From assembly GCA_964645765.1 (NCBI GenBank), contig CAZYBE010000006.1:50878-114877 (forward strand): 64,000 nt of DNA, given 5' to 3'. Both the position numbers and the translations under genes were made by a program. Positions 51,739 to 60,096 of this stretch are shown one piece after another. This stretch comes from CAZGMN01 sp964645765 (GTDB lineage: Bacteria; Acidobacteriota; Aminicenantia; Aminicenantales; Aminicenantaceae). Within the stretch, counting starts at the first letter, position 1, and each line of letters begins with the position of its first letter. Below the pieces are notes generated by a model. It was not told the origin of the DNA. It saw only the letters and a program-made list of their open reading frames with translations, and did not search any database.

Positions 51739-53199
51739 ATGAAAAAAACATTGTCCATACTGATAGCCATCGGTTTCCTGTGTGTTTCGCTGGGGCTCGC
51801 CCAAGCCCAGAAGCCCTCTGACCTAAAATTTCCGTCGCTTAAATATGAGCCCCCTGACCCCAAGGCCTTCCGCACAGAGTTCACAAACGGCCTGCGCGGT
51901 TACATACAGGAAGACAACAGCCTGCCGATATTCACCATCTCCGCGTTGATCAACTTCGGAGGCCTGTATGTCTCCAAAGATAAGCAGGGCCTCGACGCAG
52001 TTATGAGCGATACGCTGATCAAGGGCGGCACAAAAACCAAGGAAGGCACCGTCATCGAGGAACGGGTCAATTTCCTCGGCGGCTCGCTGAACTTCATGAC
52101 CGGCGAGCGAACCTCGACGCTGTCCCTTACGCTCTTAAGCAGAGACCTCGACGAGGGCCTCGGCCTCTTTTTCGACGTTCTGATGAACCCGGAATTCAGG
52201 GAAGTTCCGCTGAACCTCGCCAAGGCTCGCCTCATCGAGCAGCTCCGGCAGGCCAACGACCAGCCGAGCTTTGTGTTGAGCCGCGAGTACGAGCGTGTGC
52301 TCTACGGTGACCATCCGCTGACATGGCAGCCAAACAAAAAAAGCTATGAAGGCATCATCAGCGCGGACTTGAAAGCGATCCATGCGCAGTGTTTCTTCCC
52401 CAAGAACATCATCCTGGCAGCATCGGGCGATTTCAATAAAGCCCAGCTCAAAGCTAAGATCAATAAGCTTGTCGCCGGCTGGAAGAATAAAAGCCTCACC
52501 ATTCCCACGTCCTCCAAGAAGTTCCCGCAGCCTGAGCCGGGCGTCTATTTCATCCAGAAGCAGATCAACCAGGGCTACATCAGCCTCGGACATCTGGGCC
52601 TTGAGGACACCAACCCTGACTACTTCGCCCTTCAGGTCATGAACTTCATTCTCGGCGGTGGGAGCTTCTCGTCCCGCATCACGACGAAAGTCCGGTCAGA
52701 TGAGGGTCTGTCCTATAACCAGGGCAGCAGGTTCAGCTACCGGTGGGGATATCCGGGGACGTTCTCTGGGTACGTCCAGACCAAGTCTTCCACGGTCGGC
52801 TATGCGATATCATTAATCCTGAACGAGTTCAACCGCATCCGCAAGGAGCCCGTCTCGGACGCCGAGATGGAGACCGCGATCAACTTCTACGTGGAGAGCT
52901 TTTCCAATTCTTTCGAGTCTCCCCAAGCCACCATGTCCACGTTCGCAAACCTCGACATGACCGGCAAGCCGATGGATTACTACAAGACCTATAGAGATAA
53001 GATCAGCGCCGTGACCAAGGCTAAAGTGCAGGAAGTCGCCAACAAGTACATCCAGCCGGACAAAGTCGTCATTATGATCGTCGGGGATTTTGAGCCGTGC
53101 AACAAGGGTGGTGACAAATGGCCCGGCCCGCTGGATAAGCTGGGAAAGGTCCATAAGGTCAGCCTTAAGGACCCGATGACCGGAGAAGAATTGAAGTAA
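51739..53199 (+). CDS. M16-family non-catalytic partner subunit
   Basis: A 486-residue M16 protein with a signal peptide (KKTLSILIAIGFLCVSLGLAQA). At the zinc position it reads GLDAVMSDTLIKGGTKT, without HxxEH. The C-terminal half keeps FILGGGSFSSRITTKVRSDE and GLSYNQGSRFSY, the cavity motif that in heterodimers completes the active site of the partner. It follows the catalytic gene by 14 bases and shares its higher GC content, so the pair likely moved or evolved together. Confidence 0.92.
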   Translation: MKKTLSILIAIGFLCVSLGLAQAQKPSDLKFPSLKYEPPDPKAFRTEFTNGLRGYIQEDNSLPIFTISALINFGGLYVSKDKQGLDAVMSDTLIKGGTKTKEGTVIEERVNFLGGSLNFMTGERTSTLSLTLLSRDLDEGLGLFFDVLMNPEFREVPLNLAKARLIEQLRQANDQPSFVLSREYERVLYGDHPLTWQPNKKSYEGIISADLKAIHAQCFFPKNIILAASGDFNKAQLKAKINKLVAGWKNKSLTIPTSSKKFPQPEPGVYFIQKQINQGYISLGHLGLEDTNPDYFALQVMNFILGGGSFSSRITTKVRSDEGLSYNQGSRFSYRWGYPGTFSGYVQTKSSTVGYAISLILNEFNRIRKEPVSDAEMETAINFYVESFSNSFESPQATMSTFANLDMTGKPMDYYKTYRDKISAVTKAKVQEVANKYIQPDKVVIMIVGDFEPCNKGGDKWPGPLDKLGKVHKVSLKDPMTGEELK

Positions 53200-53223
53200 C
53201 TCCTTTCACTGGGGTCCACTTGG

Positions 53224-53249
53224 CGCGGCAATTTAATAAATTTGTCGCG
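53224..53249. repeat. Hairpin between convergent genes
   Basis: CGCGGCAATTTAATAAATTTGTCGCG is not fully paired, but CGCGRCAAATTT arms form an imperfect stem. It lies between the M16 pair and the beta-lactamase-fold gene; it has no T-run on the + strand, so terminator function is uncertain. Confidence 0.35.
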
Positions 53250-53325
53250 AGACATTCAAGCAGCTTGGGCGGTTCCATGGGGATCGCCGCAAGACTGCCA
53301 TGTTGCACAGCCAAAAACGGATTTC

Positions 53326-54432
53326 CTATCGTGGTTCTTTTTTATAGTAATAGTCGTGAAGTTCATATCTGCTATCAAGTAGGTGGAGACCAATATCAAT
53401 AACCGCATCTGTTTTATTCGACAATACTATTACTCCAGTTTTATTTTCTTTATTTAGCCCCAAAAATGACTTATAAGCATTACTTGAGCCACTATGTCCT
53501 AGAATTATTGTTCCATATTGATTCCAGATATGCCAACCAAGTGCAATATTATTTTTTGGATGTTTAATATGTGTCTGTTCAAGAGTTGATAATAAATTGA
53601 TCTCGATTAGTCCTAAATTAGCAGCGGCAAAAACAAGCATATCATTTACTGTGGATTTCAAAGAACCAGCTCCGACAAATACGGGGCTATAAGTCCAATC
53701 AGAAACGGCCTTTCCTTCTTTATCATATCCAGTTGCCATGTTTGACTGAAGTTCTGTTGGTATTGTAATTACTGTATTATTTAAATGGAGAGGTTCGCAG
53801 ATACGCTTGCGAATAAGCGTTTCATACTCTATACCTGCTTTATGCGCAAGAATATATCCTAATAGCCCCACACCAATATTTGAATATTCATATTTAGAAC
53901 CAATATCACCAGAAAGAATAAATTTTGATAAACAATCGTACATCTGTTCTACCGTGTAATCAGCATATGGGTTATCAGGATTCGCCGGAGACAAATTATC
54001 GGGTCGATGTGGAAATCCAGAAGTATGAGTGGCTAAATGGTAAAGAGTAATCTCTTTACCGTTTAAAGTAGGAGTTTTGACCGAATCGGGAAGAAATTTA
54101 GAGATAGGGTCATTTAAATTAAGTTCTCCACGATTTACCATGTCAGCTAACAAAACACAAGTGAACACCTTAGTAATAGAACCTATCCCATATAATGTGT
54201 TTCCATCAGGTTGTTTGCCGCTTCCCTTTTTTAATTCACCGTATGAAATTATTCGTTTCCCTTTTTCATTAACTAAACCAATAATTACACTTGTGCTTTT
54301 CTCGTTGTCAACTATACGCTTGATGTATTCTTTAACATAATTGCAGGTTGTATCCTCTTGTACAAAAGATATTTGTGAGGCAGGTGATATCATTAAAACA
54401 AGGAAGAGTAACTTAGTTAAAAATTTGGTCAT
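53326..54432 (-). CDS. Beta-lactamase-fold serine hydrolase (class C / PBP4*-like)
   Basis: A 368-residue exported hydrolase with the serine motifs of the family: SxxK in GIGSITKVFTC near residue 85, YxN in SKYEYSNIGVGLLGYI and HSG in IILGHSGSSNAYKSF. Such proteins include DD-peptidases, esterases and D-amino-acid amidases; beta-lactam resistance cannot be claimed. The gene is strikingly AT-rich compared with its neighbours, suggesting transfer. I prefer the ATG at 54432, which starts the signal peptide (MTKFLTKLLFLVLMISPASQ) and overlaps the stop of a small frame as ATGA; the ATG at 54462 is an alternative. Confidence 0.87.
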   Translation of the reverse strand: MTKFLTKLLFLVLMISPASQISFVQEDTTCNYVKEYIKRIVDNEKSTSVIIGLVNEKGKRIISYGELKKGSGKQPDGNTLYGIGSITKVFTCVLLADMVNRGELNLNDPISKFLPDSVKTPTLNGKEITLYHLATHTSGFPHRPDNLSPANPDNPYADYTVEQMYDCLSKFILSGDIGSKYEYSNIGVGLLGYILAHKAGIEYETLIRKRICEPLHLNNTVITIPTELQSNMATGYDKEGKAVSDWTYSPVFVGAGSLKSTVNDMLVFAAANLGLIEINLLSTLEQTHIKHPKNNIALGWHIWNQYGTIILGHSGSSNAYKSFLGLNKENKTGVIVLSNKTDAVIDIGLHLLDSRYELHDYYYKKEPR

Positions 54433-54530
54433 TTTTGTGTCACGAGATTTTCCATTCGACATTTGACGATGAACAGGTTTCCGCTTTCATCTTCTTCTGA
54501 GATATAGAAAAACTCTCCATCCACTTTCAT
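54429..54530 (-). CDS. Possible 33-residue protein upstream of the beta-lactamase-fold gene
   Basis: ATG at 54528-54530 opens MKVDGEFFYISEEDESG, NLFIVKCRMENLVTQK and ends at a TGA overlapping the next gene's ATG (ATGA). The AT content and acidic composition look protein-like, but no Shine-Dalgarno sequence or family is recognised. It could be a remnant. Confidence 0.3.
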   Translation of the reverse strand: MKVDGEFFYISEEDESGNLFIVKCRMENLVTQK

Positions 54531-54583
54531 TATTTTTACTCAATCCTTTAAAGCCTTGAGTTGCTGAATTAATTTCCTGGCAG

Positions 54584-55066
54584 TTATTTAACCACCTTTT
54601 TCAGCTTTTCCTTTTCAATCACCAGTTGGGCCTGGTAAGAAACGTAGCTGAGAAGGATGAGGACTCTCTCTTTGGGCGTCAACACCTTCTTGAAAATCCC
54701 CCTTAAGCCTTTCAATGGCCCTGCCACAACTTCAATCTCATCTCCAACCACAGGCTCTTGTCCATATTTATTGACCTCGATGAGGCTTTTGACCTCCCTG
54801 GATTTTATCTCAAGGATTGCCTCTTCCGGAATGGGAGTGGGAAGCCCCCTCGCTCCGACAACTCTTTTCACTCCTCTTGTGTAACGGACGAGCTGGTATT
54901 GGGCAGGAAAATCAAAAAGAATGAATTCGTAGCCAGGGAAAAAAGGCTTTATCTTATTCTCACAGAGGTATTTGGGATTGTAGATAGTGAACCCGCCTTC
55001 GGTGAACAATTTTTCAACATGAAATTCCTTTTTTGGTTTGGTGTTGAGCACGAACCAGCGTTCCAT
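54584..55066 (-). CDS. NusG-paralogue antiterminator (RfaH/UpxY-like)
   Basis: A 160-residue protein with the NGN domain (RWFVLNTKPKKEFHVEKLF, PFFPGYEFILFDFP, about 1-90) and a C-terminal KOW motif (VGDEIEVVAGPLKGLRGIFK, about 115-134). True NusG usually lies beside rplK; this one stands alone, so it is a specialised paralogue that probably acts on particular long operons (often polysaccharide). The gene downstream on the same strand is the unrelated beta-lactamase-fold gene, so its target operon is not here. GGAAGG precedes the ATG. Confidence 0.83.
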   Translation of the reverse strand: MERWFVLNTKPKKEFHVEKLFTEGGFTIYNPKYLCENKIKPFFPGYEFILFDFPAQYQLVRYTRGVKRVVGARGLPTPIPEEAILEIKSREVKSLIEVNKYGQEPVVGDEIEVVAGPLKGLRGIFKKVLTPKERVLILLSYVSYQAQLVIEKEKLKKVVK

Positions 55067-55225
55067 CTTATCCTTCCATCAATCGCAAATTGATTTTAGA
55101 TGAATAATAAAATATTTCTATTCTCTGAATAATGTCAAGAGATCTTTTAAAGCAAAGCATGCCAGAATCCCTGATATCAAGATTATTGTGAGGGTGAGGT
55201 GCAGGAGGTGAGGAGTCCCCTATGA

Positions 55226-55247
55226 AGCCTGAGCGGGCATGGCTAAA
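55226..55247. repeat. Fragment of the dispersed palindromic family
   Basis: AGCCTGAGCGGGCATGGCTAAA contains GAGCGGGCATGG, the complement of the CCATGCCCGCTC word at 890-901. It has no pairing arms left. Confidence 0.4.
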
Positions 55248-55256
55248 CATCCATAC

Positions 55257-56084
55257 TTATCCGGTCAATAAATCAAAAACATGGTAGAAACGAGGACGCC
55301 TGTCCCGGAGGAAATGTTTTTTGGCATGGGATCTTGGTATCTGCTCAAAATCACAGTCCGCATAGAGGATAAAATCTTTCTTCTTAGGAGCCTGGGCGAT
55401 AACCCGGCCCTGAGGGTCGGCAACGAATGATTCGCCGGCAAAATCAATTATATCTTCCTTCCCGACGCGGTTGACGAGGGCAGCATAATAGCCGTTCTGA
55501 AAAGCGGCGACCTGAAGCTCTGCTTCAAAAATGCCTTCTGTCCATTCCCCTGCTGCTCCAGCTTGAGGGACGACCACAATCTCAGCACCTTTAAGGGCCA
55601 AGCCTCGCATGTACTCAGGAAAATGACGGTCATAGCAGATGGCCACTCCGACCTTGCCGATTCTGGTCTCATAGACAAAATTCCTGTTATTCCCAGGAGA
55701 ATAATACCCTTTCTCATGAAAGCATGGACCTTCCATGATATGGACCATCCTTGTCACCCCAAGCAGCTTTCCATCAGCATCGATCACCGGGGATGAATCG
55801 TAAGTCATCTCTCCCTCTCTCTCGAATATATTTAAGACAGTCACCACGTCAAATTCCTTGGCCAATGCCGAAAACTTTTCTGTCGTCGGACCTGGGATGG
55901 GCTCGGCTTTGGCCAGGAATTCAGGTGTGGCAGGGATTTGAGGATAAAAAGAAGTGAAAGCCAGCTCGGCAAAGGCGATGAGTTCTGCACCGGCGGCTGC
56001 AGCCTGACGAAAAGACTCCTCTCCGCGTTTGACGTTCTCTTCATAATTTTTGGTGGCGTGCTGCTGGATGAGAGCGATTTTCAT
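55257..56084 (-). CDS. Carbon-nitrogen hydrolase (N-carbamoylputrescine amidase-like)
   Basis: A 275-residue nitrilase-superfamily enzyme. The catalytic Glu is in ELIAFAELAFTSFYPQ, Lys in CFHEKGYYSPG and Cys in VGVAICYDRHFPEYMRG. The pattern matches the N-carbamoylputrescine amidase / beta-ureidopropionase branch, which releases ammonia and CO2 from carbamoyl-amines, in polyamine or pyrimidine turnover. No other polyamine genes are nearby. The ATG at 56084 follows AAAGGAG. Confidence 0.88.
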   Translation of the reverse strand: MKIALIQQHATKNYEENVKRGEESFRQAAAAGAELIAFAELAFTSFYPQIPATPEFLAKAEPIPGPTTEKFSALAKEFDVVTVLNIFEREGEMTYDSSPVIDADGKLLGVTRMVHIMEGPCFHEKGYYSPGNNRNFVYETRIGKVGVAICYDRHFPEYMRGLALKGAEIVVVPQAGAAGEWTEGIFEAELQVAAFQNGYYAALVNRVGKEDIIDFAGESFVADPQGRVIAQAPKKKDFILYADCDFEQIPRSHAKKHFLRDRRPRFYHVFDLLTG

Positions 56085-56117
56085 GGGACTCTCCTTAAAG
56101 CTCCTTTATTTTATTTT

Positions 56118-57371
56118 TTATGGAACAACATCGGTGTATTTCGCTAGGAAAGCAGAACGGTCGTAAACCTCCTGGAAGGTTATTTTATTTTCCTCGAGTC
56201 CTCTGAGTATCTCCAGAATTCTCTTCTGGACTATCCCCACGTGTAACCTCATCAGCTGGCAATACTGGTAAGTCCTCTCTCTTGAGCCGGCAATGACCTG
56301 GACAGGACAACGGCCGCCGCAATAGGCATGAACTCCGCACTTGCAGCATCCCAGCCGCTCTTTGTAAGAAACGAGCGAGTTCAGGTCGCATTCCCTGAGA
56401 TTGAGTCTTCCCTCTCCGTCCAGTTCGCCAATGGAAAGGCACGACGGCAGGTCAGCGCAGGAATAGACTTTGCCTGAGACGATATCATAGTTTTTTGCCA
56501 GCTCCACGCCGCAAGCCGTGTGACCACGGTCTCTGCCTGTTAAAAGATACAAAACAAGCTCATTGATATGAGCGATGGGCAGGAGTTTGCCCTTTGAAAT
56601 TTCCTGAACATATATCTCCATTATTCTCTCAAGCTCTTGGCCATAATTCCTAAGATAAGACGAGAAATTTTCAAACGCATTGCGCTCTTCAGCCCAGTGC
56701 CAGAAAAAGTGGTTGACCAAGCCTGCCTCATAGAGCCTCAAGAATTCCTCAAAGCAATTGAACAAGGATTGCTCCTCGCGCAGGGTAGACCAGTGAAGGA
56801 TGTGGCCTTTATAAGATTCCGACAATCTCTCGAGGCTTATTTTAATTTTGCTCAGATGGGTTCCCTGCCTCACTCGATTGTGCTGCTCTTCATCGCCGTC
56901 TATCGAAATCGAGTAGAGCCAGATACATTTCATAAACTCAGGGTAGAGCTCTAAAGCCTCGATTAAAAATTCGCCGTTGGTATAGACCATAAACCTGAAC
57001 TCGTTCTGTTCCTCAAGCTCTTTTAAGATTCTCCAGACTCTCTCCATTTTATCTGCGGCAAGAAAAGGCTCTCCTCCATAAAAGCAGACTGTGATTGTCT
57101 TCTGGCCATAGCGCGACGCCAACCCGCTGATAATAGCAGCATCCCGCTTTGGCTCTGTCTCCTGAAAAGCGAGGAGTGTATTGCGGGGCTCAGCCGAGGC
57201 CGCAGTGATCGAACTGTTGATACAACCTTTGCAGTTGGCGTAGCAGCGGCCAGTAACCGTGAGGTGAATCATGATCGACTCATCGACCTCATAATTTTCT
57301 TTGGATAGAGGAGTCCGGCTCATCTTAACGGCATCGAATCGAGACAAATCCCCAAGCCCTGGATAGATCAT
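56118..57371 (-). CDS. Radical SAM/SPASM-domain protein
   Basis: A 417-residue protein with the cluster motif CYANCKGC near residue 52, VCFYGGEPFLAADK (GGEP) near 107 and a C-terminal SPASM-type cysteine array: SCADLPSC, CCKCGVHAYCGGRCP and YQYCQLMR. Relatives are anaerobic sulfatase-maturating enzymes and peptide modifiers. The sulfatase-like gene in this window lacks the substrate cysteine, so maturation of that protein is not its role. I chose the ATG at 57371, 14 bases after the PilZ gene's stop; the frame from 57464 would overlap it. Confidence 0.83.
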   Translation of the reverse strand: MIYPGLGDLSRFDAVKMSRTPLSKENYEVDESIMIHLTVTGRCYANCKGCINSSITAASAEPRNTLLAFQETEPKRDAAIISGLASRYGQKTITVCFYGGEPFLAADKMERVWRILKELEEQNEFRFMVYTNGEFLIEALELYPEFMKCIWLYSISIDGDEEQHNRVRQGTHLSKIKISLERLSESYKGHILHWSTLREEQSLFNCFEEFLRLYEAGLVNHFFWHWAEERNAFENFSSYLRNYGQELERIMEIYVQEISKGKLLPIAHINELVLYLLTGRDRGHTACGVELAKNYDIVSGKVYSCADLPSCLSIGELDGEGRLNLRECDLNSLVSYKERLGCCKCGVHAYCGGRCPVQVIAGSRERTYQYCQLMRLHVGIVQKRILEILRGLEENKITFQEVYDRSAFLAKYTDVVP

Positions 57372-57384
57372 GCCTTTAAGGATT

Positions 57385-57753
57385 TTATTCGGAGGGAAAA
57401 ACCTGTTCCGATTTCTCGATATGTTCTTGAAGGACTCTAATGACTTCAGCCGGCGTATCGACAAATTCTATTCCTATTTCAAAAAGCTCGTTGGCAAACT
57501 TGGTCTTGACCCATCTGATCTCGCCAAAAGCGCTAAACAACTTTGGCGGCTTTATCAATGTCAGGTCTATCTTCAATAAAGATTTTACCGGCAAGAATGT
57601 TGTGGCTAAAATTCTCATGCCAGTGGAGGAGAAATCCTTAGTCAGATGATAGCTGATTTTCTTGCCAGGGGTAAGTGCGTCCTTGGAAACCAGAGTAATG
57701 GAGACGCTTCCCTCTTCTTTTATCCTCTTTGCTCCTCGTTTTTCTCTCCCCAT
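57385..57753 (-). CDS. PilZ-domain protein
   Basis: A 122-residue single PilZ domain. The conserved DxSxxG-like stretch is DFSSTGMRIL near residue 41; the N-terminal Arg motif is KRGAKRIKEEG, shortened compared with RxxxR. PilZ domains often bind cyclic-di-GMP, but the altered Arg motif makes binding uncertain. It precedes the radical SAM/SPASM gene by 13 bases in the same direction; the functional link is not obvious. Confidence 0.8.
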   Translation of the reverse strand: MGREKRGAKRIKEEGSVSITLVSKDALTPGKKISYHLTKDFSSTGMRILATTFLPVKSLLKIDLTLIKPPKLFSAFGEIRWVKTKFANELFEIGIEFVDTPAEVIRVLQEHIEKSEQVFPSE

Positions 57754-57857
57754 AGCCCTCGCTCCCTTTTTATTTCCGACCTTTTTTACGGCAAAAGAGT
57801 TTCAACGGTTTTTGGATGTCAAGCAACCTAATGGAAATTCTTATTCCTCAAATAAAA

Positions 57858-57887
57858 CTTATAACACATGAAAGATTTGCTTGTCAA
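57858..57887 (-). promoter_or_regulatory. Putative sigma-70 promoter of the PilZ/radical SAM unit
   Basis: Minus strand: TTGACA (57882-57887) and TATAAG (57858-57863) with an 18-base spacer, about 100 bases before the PilZ gene start codon. Confidence 0.5.
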
Positions 57888-57933
57888 AGAAAACCTGCTT
57901 ATTTTCATTGAAAAAAATTGAGCAAGTTATAAA

Positions 57934-58875
57934 ATGTTAAAAAAGATGAAAATCGAGCCAATGAAGCCAAGTCTTTTAATTCTTGCTGCGGGAATAGGCA
58001 GCCGTTATGGCAGTTTGAAGCAAATGGATAGGTTCGGCCCTTCAGGAGAGACTCTCATCGATTATTCAATCTTTGATGCCATGAGAGCGGGTTTTAGAAA
58101 AGTTATTTTTATCATCAGCAAAATTATGGAAAATGAATTTAAGGAAATCTTCTATAAAAAATACCCGGATGAGATTGAGGTTGACTACGTCCTGCAGAGG
58201 CTCGAGGATGTCCCTGAAGGGGTTAAAGTCCCTCCAGACCGAGAAAAGCCTTGGGGAACAACCCATGCCGTCCTTTCCGCAGCTTCGAAAATAAATGAGC
58301 CTTTTGCTGTCTTGAATGCTGATGACTTCTATGGCGCCAACTCATTCAGAATTATCTTTTCCAACCTCTCTTCTCTGAAAAAAAACGAGGAAGAAGCCTA
58401 TTGCATCATCGGTTACAGGCTGTCCAAAACGCTTTCCGAGCACGGCCACGTCGCCAGGGCGATCTGCGAGCTTGATGAAAAGGGATATTTGAAGAGCATC
58501 GTTGAAAGACTCAAAATAAAAAAAATCGAGAATAAGATCTTCTATCAGAATGAAGAGGGTCGCTTGATTGAGATTAAGGGAGACCCGATGGTCTCGATGA
58601 ACATGATGGGCTTTTTTCCCTCTGTCTTCCCTCATCTCAAGCTCTGTTTTGAGAAATTCATCCAGGAGCACAGCCGAAATCCAAGGGCAGAGCTCTACTT
58701 GCCAAACGTCGTCAATGAGATGATCAAAGCAAAGGTTGCCAAGGTAAAAATATTGAGCAGCGATGAGGACTGGTTCGGTGTGACTTACAGAGAAGACAAA
58801 ACCAAAGCTATCAAAAAAATAGAGGAATTGGTCAAGAGGGGAATTTATCCAAGGAATCTATGGAAAGGACAGTGA
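57934..58875 (+). CDS. Sugar-nucleotidyltransferase (NDP-sugar pyrophosphorylase)
   Basis: A 313-residue GT-A-like nucleotidyltransferase with the signature ILAAGIGSRYGSLKQMDRFG near residue 17, DY-type hexose-1-phosphate region, AVLNADDFYG (metal Asp) near 130 and a late C-terminal WFGVTYREDKTKAI segment. Such enzymes join NTP and sugar-1-phosphate. It ends ten bases before a NahK-like kinase gene, which makes hexosamine-1-phosphate, so together they would convert an amino sugar to a nucleotide sugar. Start options are ATGs at 57934, 57946 and 57961. Confidence 0.87.
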   Translation: MLKKMKIEPMKPSLLILAAGIGSRYGSLKQMDRFGPSGETLIDYSIFDAMRAGFRKVIFIISKIMENEFKEIFYKKYPDEIEVDYVLQRLEDVPEGVKVPPDREKPWGTTHAVLSAASKINEPFAVLNADDFYGANSFRIIFSNLSSLKKNEEEAYCIIGYRLSKTLSEHGHVARAICELDEKGYLKSIVERLKIKKIENKIFYQNEEGRLIEIKGDPMVSMNMMGFFPSVFPHLKLCFEKFIQEHSRNPRAELYLPNVVNEMIKAKVAKVKILSSDEDWFGVTYREDKTKAIKKIEELVKRGIYPRNLWKGQ

Positions 58876-58885
58876 AGCTGCAGAC

Positions 58886-60013
58886 ATGGATTATGATTTA
58901 AGGTCTATCATCAAAAATTTTAAAATCGAAGGAACTTTTCTGGACGCCCAGCCTTATGGCTCAGGACATATCCATGACACATTTCTTATACGGACTGTGG
59001 AAGAGGCTGCGGATGATTACCTGTTGCAAAGAATAAACCATTATGTGTTCAAGAATGTCACCCATCTTATGAGCAACATTGAAAGAGTCACAAAACACAT
59101 CCAAAAAAAAATCAGCCTTAGCTCTGAATCAAAAGCAGAGAGAGAATGCCTGACTTTTATTCCAGCCAAGGGTGAAAAATATTACTATCAGGATTCGAGC
59201 GGCAACTACTGGCGGGTTTGCATCTTCATTGATCATAGCTTCTCATATGATGTTGTCGACAGCCCGGAAAAAGCCTATGCCGGCGGAAGAGCCTTTGGAA
59301 AATTCCTCGCTTTGCTGGCAGATTTGTCGCCGGATTCTCTTTATGAAACAATTCCTGACTTTCACAATGTCGAATATCGCCTTGATAAATTTCACCAGAC
59401 TGTAAAAAAAGACCCGGTGCAAAGGGTTAGAGAAGCCTCTCAAGAAATCGAATTTGTATTGGTCCGAGAAGAAGAGATGAAATGCATCATTCGTCTGGGC
59501 AGGGAGGGAAAAATTCCCAAACGGGTGACGCACAACGATACAAAGTTCAACAACATCCTTTTCGATGATGCCGGCAATGTCCTCTGCGTGACCGACCTTG
59601 ATACGGTCATGCCAGGCTACATTCATTATGATTTTGGCGACGCCATCAGAACAACAACCAATACAGGTGCCGAGGATGAACAAGACCTGAGCAAGGTATC
59701 GATGGATATTCAATTGTTTGAAGCCTTTTCCAGAGGGTTCCTCGAAGAAACGAGGGCATTCCTGACTGAAACTGAAATTGAATTTCTTGCTTTCTCGGGC
59801 AAATTGTTGGCATTCACCATCGGGCTCAGATTCTTGACAGACTTTATCGACGGAGATAAATATTTCAAGATTCATCGCCACGGCCACAATCTCCAGAGAG
59901 CAAGAGCTCAGTTCAAGCTTTTGCAGAGCATGGAAGAGCAATATGGAGCGACGAAGGCTATAATAAAGGAATTGGTGAAAGCATCTTTTTCCCGTGATGG
60001 AAAACTTGGTTAG
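58886..60013 (+). CDS. N-acetylhexosamine 1-kinase-like phosphotransferase (NahK family)
   Basis: A 375-residue aminoglycoside-phosphotransferase-fold kinase. Visible motifs: PYGSGHIHDTFLI near the N terminus, catalytic VTHNDTKFNNILFD (Brenner motif HxDxxxxN variant HNDTKFNN) near 212 and the magnesium site DLDTVMPGYIHYDFGD near 232. It fits the NahK family, which phosphorylates GlcNAc/GalNAc at C1 in the lacto-N-biose pathway. It precedes, after a hairpin, a sodium/sugar symporter, so uptake, 1-phosphorylation and activation are encoded together. The TAG stop shares its G with the following repeat. Confidence 0.87.
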   Translation: MDYDLRSIIKNFKIEGTFLDAQPYGSGHIHDTFLIRTVEEAADDYLLQRINHYVFKNVTHLMSNIERVTKHIQKKISLSSESKAERECLTFIPAKGEKYYYQDSSGNYWRVCIFIDHSFSYDVVDSPEKAYAGGRAFGKFLALLADLSPDSLYETIPDFHNVEYRLDKFHQTVKKDPVQRVREASQEIEFVLVREEEMKCIIRLGREGKIPKRVTHNDTKFNNILFDDAGNVLCVTDLDTVMPGYIHYDFGDAIRTTTNTGAEDEQDLSKVSMDIQLFEAFSRGFLEETRAFLTETEIEFLAFSGKLLAFTIGLRFLTDFIDGDKYFKIHRHGHNLQRARAQFKLLQSMEEQYGATKAIIKELVKASFSRDGKLG

Positions 60014-60071
60014 GATCAGGCTGAGTGCCCGCTCAGCTTTCAAACGGTTTTCTAAGCACTCAGCCTGATCC
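60013..60071. repeat. 59-bp palindrome of the dispersed family between kinase and symporter
   Basis: GGATCAGGCTGAGTGC pairs perfectly with GCACTCAGCCTGATCC (16 bases). The 27-base loop holds GCCCGCTCAGC and TTTCAAACGGTTTTCTAA, also seen at 891-918. It may lower expression of the symporter relative to the kinase. Confidence 0.85.
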
Positions 60072-60096
60072 TTTGCTTAGCTTAAAAGGTTAAAGA

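Noticed and set aside
53326..54432. Antibiotic-resistance beta-lactamase
   Set aside because: SxxK, YxN and HSG motifs are shared by DD-peptidases and esterases; nothing in the sequence shows beta-lactam hydrolysis.
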